Source of the DNA: Ferroglobus sp.
Lineage (GTDB): Archaea; Halobacteriota; Archaeoglobi; Archaeoglobales; Archaeoglobaceae
Assembly: GCA_015520115.1 (NCBI GenBank)
Contig: WAQS01000175.1
Span: forward strand, 1 to 7,961
Length of the DNA stretch: 7,961 bases
Reading direction: 5' to 3'
Under the pieces are notes generated by a model, which was given only the letters and a program-made list of their open reading frames with translations, had not been told where the DNA came from and ran no database searches. Below are positions 7,099 through 7,961 of the stretch, piece after piece. How positions within the stretch are numbered: the first letter of the stretch is position 1; each line of letters begins with the position of its first letter. Made by a program: the position numbers and the translations under genes.

Positions 7099-7102
7099 AT
7101 GC

Positions 7103-7961
7103 CTACCCAGACTCGATTCCTTCGAGCAACTCCTTAGGTAGAAAACTCCTAACGAATTCGTAAATCTTCGGAGAAACCCAAATCACTCTTTTCCATCCTC
7201 CTTCTCCCTTCAAAAAGCTTGGAGATTTTAGATAAGCGAAGCTAACTCCGACGAATCCTTCCACTTGTCTGCCGGCTATCAGCTTCTCCATCTCTTCGAA
7301 AGTCAAGCCGACGGGGGTTTTCTTTTTGTATTCTCTATCAACGATCCCAAAGGCATCTTTTTCCGGAATGTAGAAAACTATAGCCTCAGCGAAATTCCCG
7401 GCTAAAGGTGGACTTTCGAGAACTCTGTGAAGCTTAACTTTCTCGACTTTTCCCTCCGTTATTTCTTTCACAGCTTTATTGACTCCTGAATACTCCCCCT
7501 CCTTCTCGCTGATCGCTTCTCCCCTTTCTATGGGAAAGTAATACTCCACGACCTTCAGCTCTTCAGCGTTCTTAGCCTCTGTATAAGTCGTTCCGCACGG
7601 CGAAGCTCTCTCCGGAGTTATCACGCAGACGTGGTTCGGCAAGTAGACCTGACAGGACTTGCAGCCGTAAAACTTATCCACGCTTATTTCTTTCAGCTCT
7701 CTTAACTTCTCCTCTCGTTTCCTGTGAATTTCTTCAGCTCTCGCCTTCAGCTTTTCGAACTCTTCCTTCTCGCAAACGATTCTGACTTTAACCGATTTTA
7801 CAGCTGGAATAGACTTTACGGCTTCGTAAATGACTTTGGCAACGCATTCTGCCGAGAATTTCTCTTCAGCCTCTTTGGAAATTTTTATCAAAGCTCTTTC
7901 CTTTCTGAAGGAGTAAGATACCCCTTTCATCCTGTTTATCACTTCTCCGAAGAGACTCTCT
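7103..7961 (-). CDS. CdhC-like protein (acetyl-CoA synthase/decarbonylase beta-subunit paralogue) lacking the distal-Ni Cys-Gly-Cys; 5' end beyond window
   Basis: CdhC carries the A-cluster that joins CO, a methyl group and CoA in the acetyl-CoA decarbonylase/synthase complex. Numbering from the GTG at 7942, this protein keeps FYGCKSCQVYLPNHVC and PERASPC, giving Cys94, 97, 106 and 116, the equivalents of the four cubane ligands. It also keeps YSGVNKAVKE, IPEKDAFGIVDREY, TPVGLTF, GFVGVS and GGWKRVIWVSP, all family landmarks. Where the family has TSCGCFE, whose two Cys bind the distal and bridge the proximal nickel, this protein has LAGNFAE (180-186), with no gap needed. The normal Ni-Ni site should therefore be impossible. 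The frame is open to the window edge and residues upstream of the GTG (including LFGE) align with CdhC, so roughly the first 90 residues are missing from view. A true CdhC elsewhere in the genome is expected. The function is unknown; perhaps an Fe-S or regulatory relative. Confidence 0.85.
   Translation of the reverse strand, partial: ESLFGEVINRMKGVSYSFRKERALIKISKEAEEKFSAECVAKVIYEAVKSIPAVKSVKVRIVCEKEEFEKLKARAEEIHRKREEKLRELKEISVDKFYGCKSCQVYLPNHVCVITPERASPCGTTYTEAKNAEELKVVEYYFPIERGEAISEKEGEYSGVNKAVKEITEGKVEKVKLHRVLESPPLAGNFAEAIVFYIPEKDAFGIVDREYKKKTPVGLTFEEMEKLIAGRQVEGFVGVSFAYLKSPSFLKGEGGWKRVIWVSPKIYEFVRSFLPKELLEGIESG

Noticed and set aside
7099..7102. Terminator between the convergent SEC-C and CdhC-like genes
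   Set aside because: Only 4 nt separate the stops, with no T-run or stem; termination must occur within the opposing genes.
7103..7942. GTG at 7942 as the true start of the CdhC-like gene
   Set aside because: The frame stays open to the window edge, the only purine-rich site is too close (2 nt), and residues around and before the GTG resemble internal CdhC sequence, so the gene is probably cut by the window.

Overview
The window looks like a piece of an archaeal chromosome, most likely a euryarchaeon near the Archaeoglobales or a related acetyl-CoA-pathway lineage. Three things suggest this. Every gene in the left two thirds has an archaeal class III (prepilin/archaellin-type) N-terminus. 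Both divergent promoters have TATA-like boxes about 27-29 nt before the start codon, so the mRNAs would be leaderless or nearly so. The right end carries a relative of the archaeal acetyl-CoA synthase subunit CdhC. The genus is an inference; nothing here fixes it.

Positions 1-5280 (minus strand) hold one tightly packed operon of six secreted or surface genes, read right to left, each overlapping the next. They are: a 295-aa pilin-like protein with a conserved motif block; a pseudopilin-like protein with an FTLEG signal; a 135-aa single-TM pilin-like protein; a 799-aa PKD + von Willebrand A (VWA) protein anchored by a pilin-like helix; a 233-aa RGVSEV-type pilin; and a second such pilin cut by the left edge. 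Together they resemble the minor pilins of a type IV or Tad-like filament. The VWA protein would be the adhesin or tip component, comparable in design to bacterial TadG or PilY1. No secretion ATPase, membrane platform or prepilin peptidase gene is in the window.

Positions 5281-5376 are a short divergent promoter region. Positions 5377-7098 (plus strand) hold argC (N-acetyl-gamma-glutamyl-phosphate reductase) overlapping by 4 nt a DUF1186-like/SEC-C zinc-motif gene. That second gene is split by a +1 frameshift at a run of six A; removing one A restores a 238-aa protein.

Positions 7103-7961 (minus strand) are the 3' part of a CdhC-like gene, convergent with the SEC-C gene across only 4 nt. It keeps all four cysteines that bind the [4Fe-4S] part of the acetyl-CoA synthase A-cluster. 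The Cys-Gly-Cys that holds the distal nickel is replaced by Gly-Asn-Phe, so it is probably a non-canonical paralogue that cannot build the normal Ni-Ni site.

The points most worth a second look are this altered CdhC paralogue, the VWA domain split by a duplicated beta-domain pair right beside its metal site, and the compact six-gene pilin operon. No stretch over 300 bases lacks a gene, and I saw no tRNA, rRNA, CRISPR or insertion sequence.
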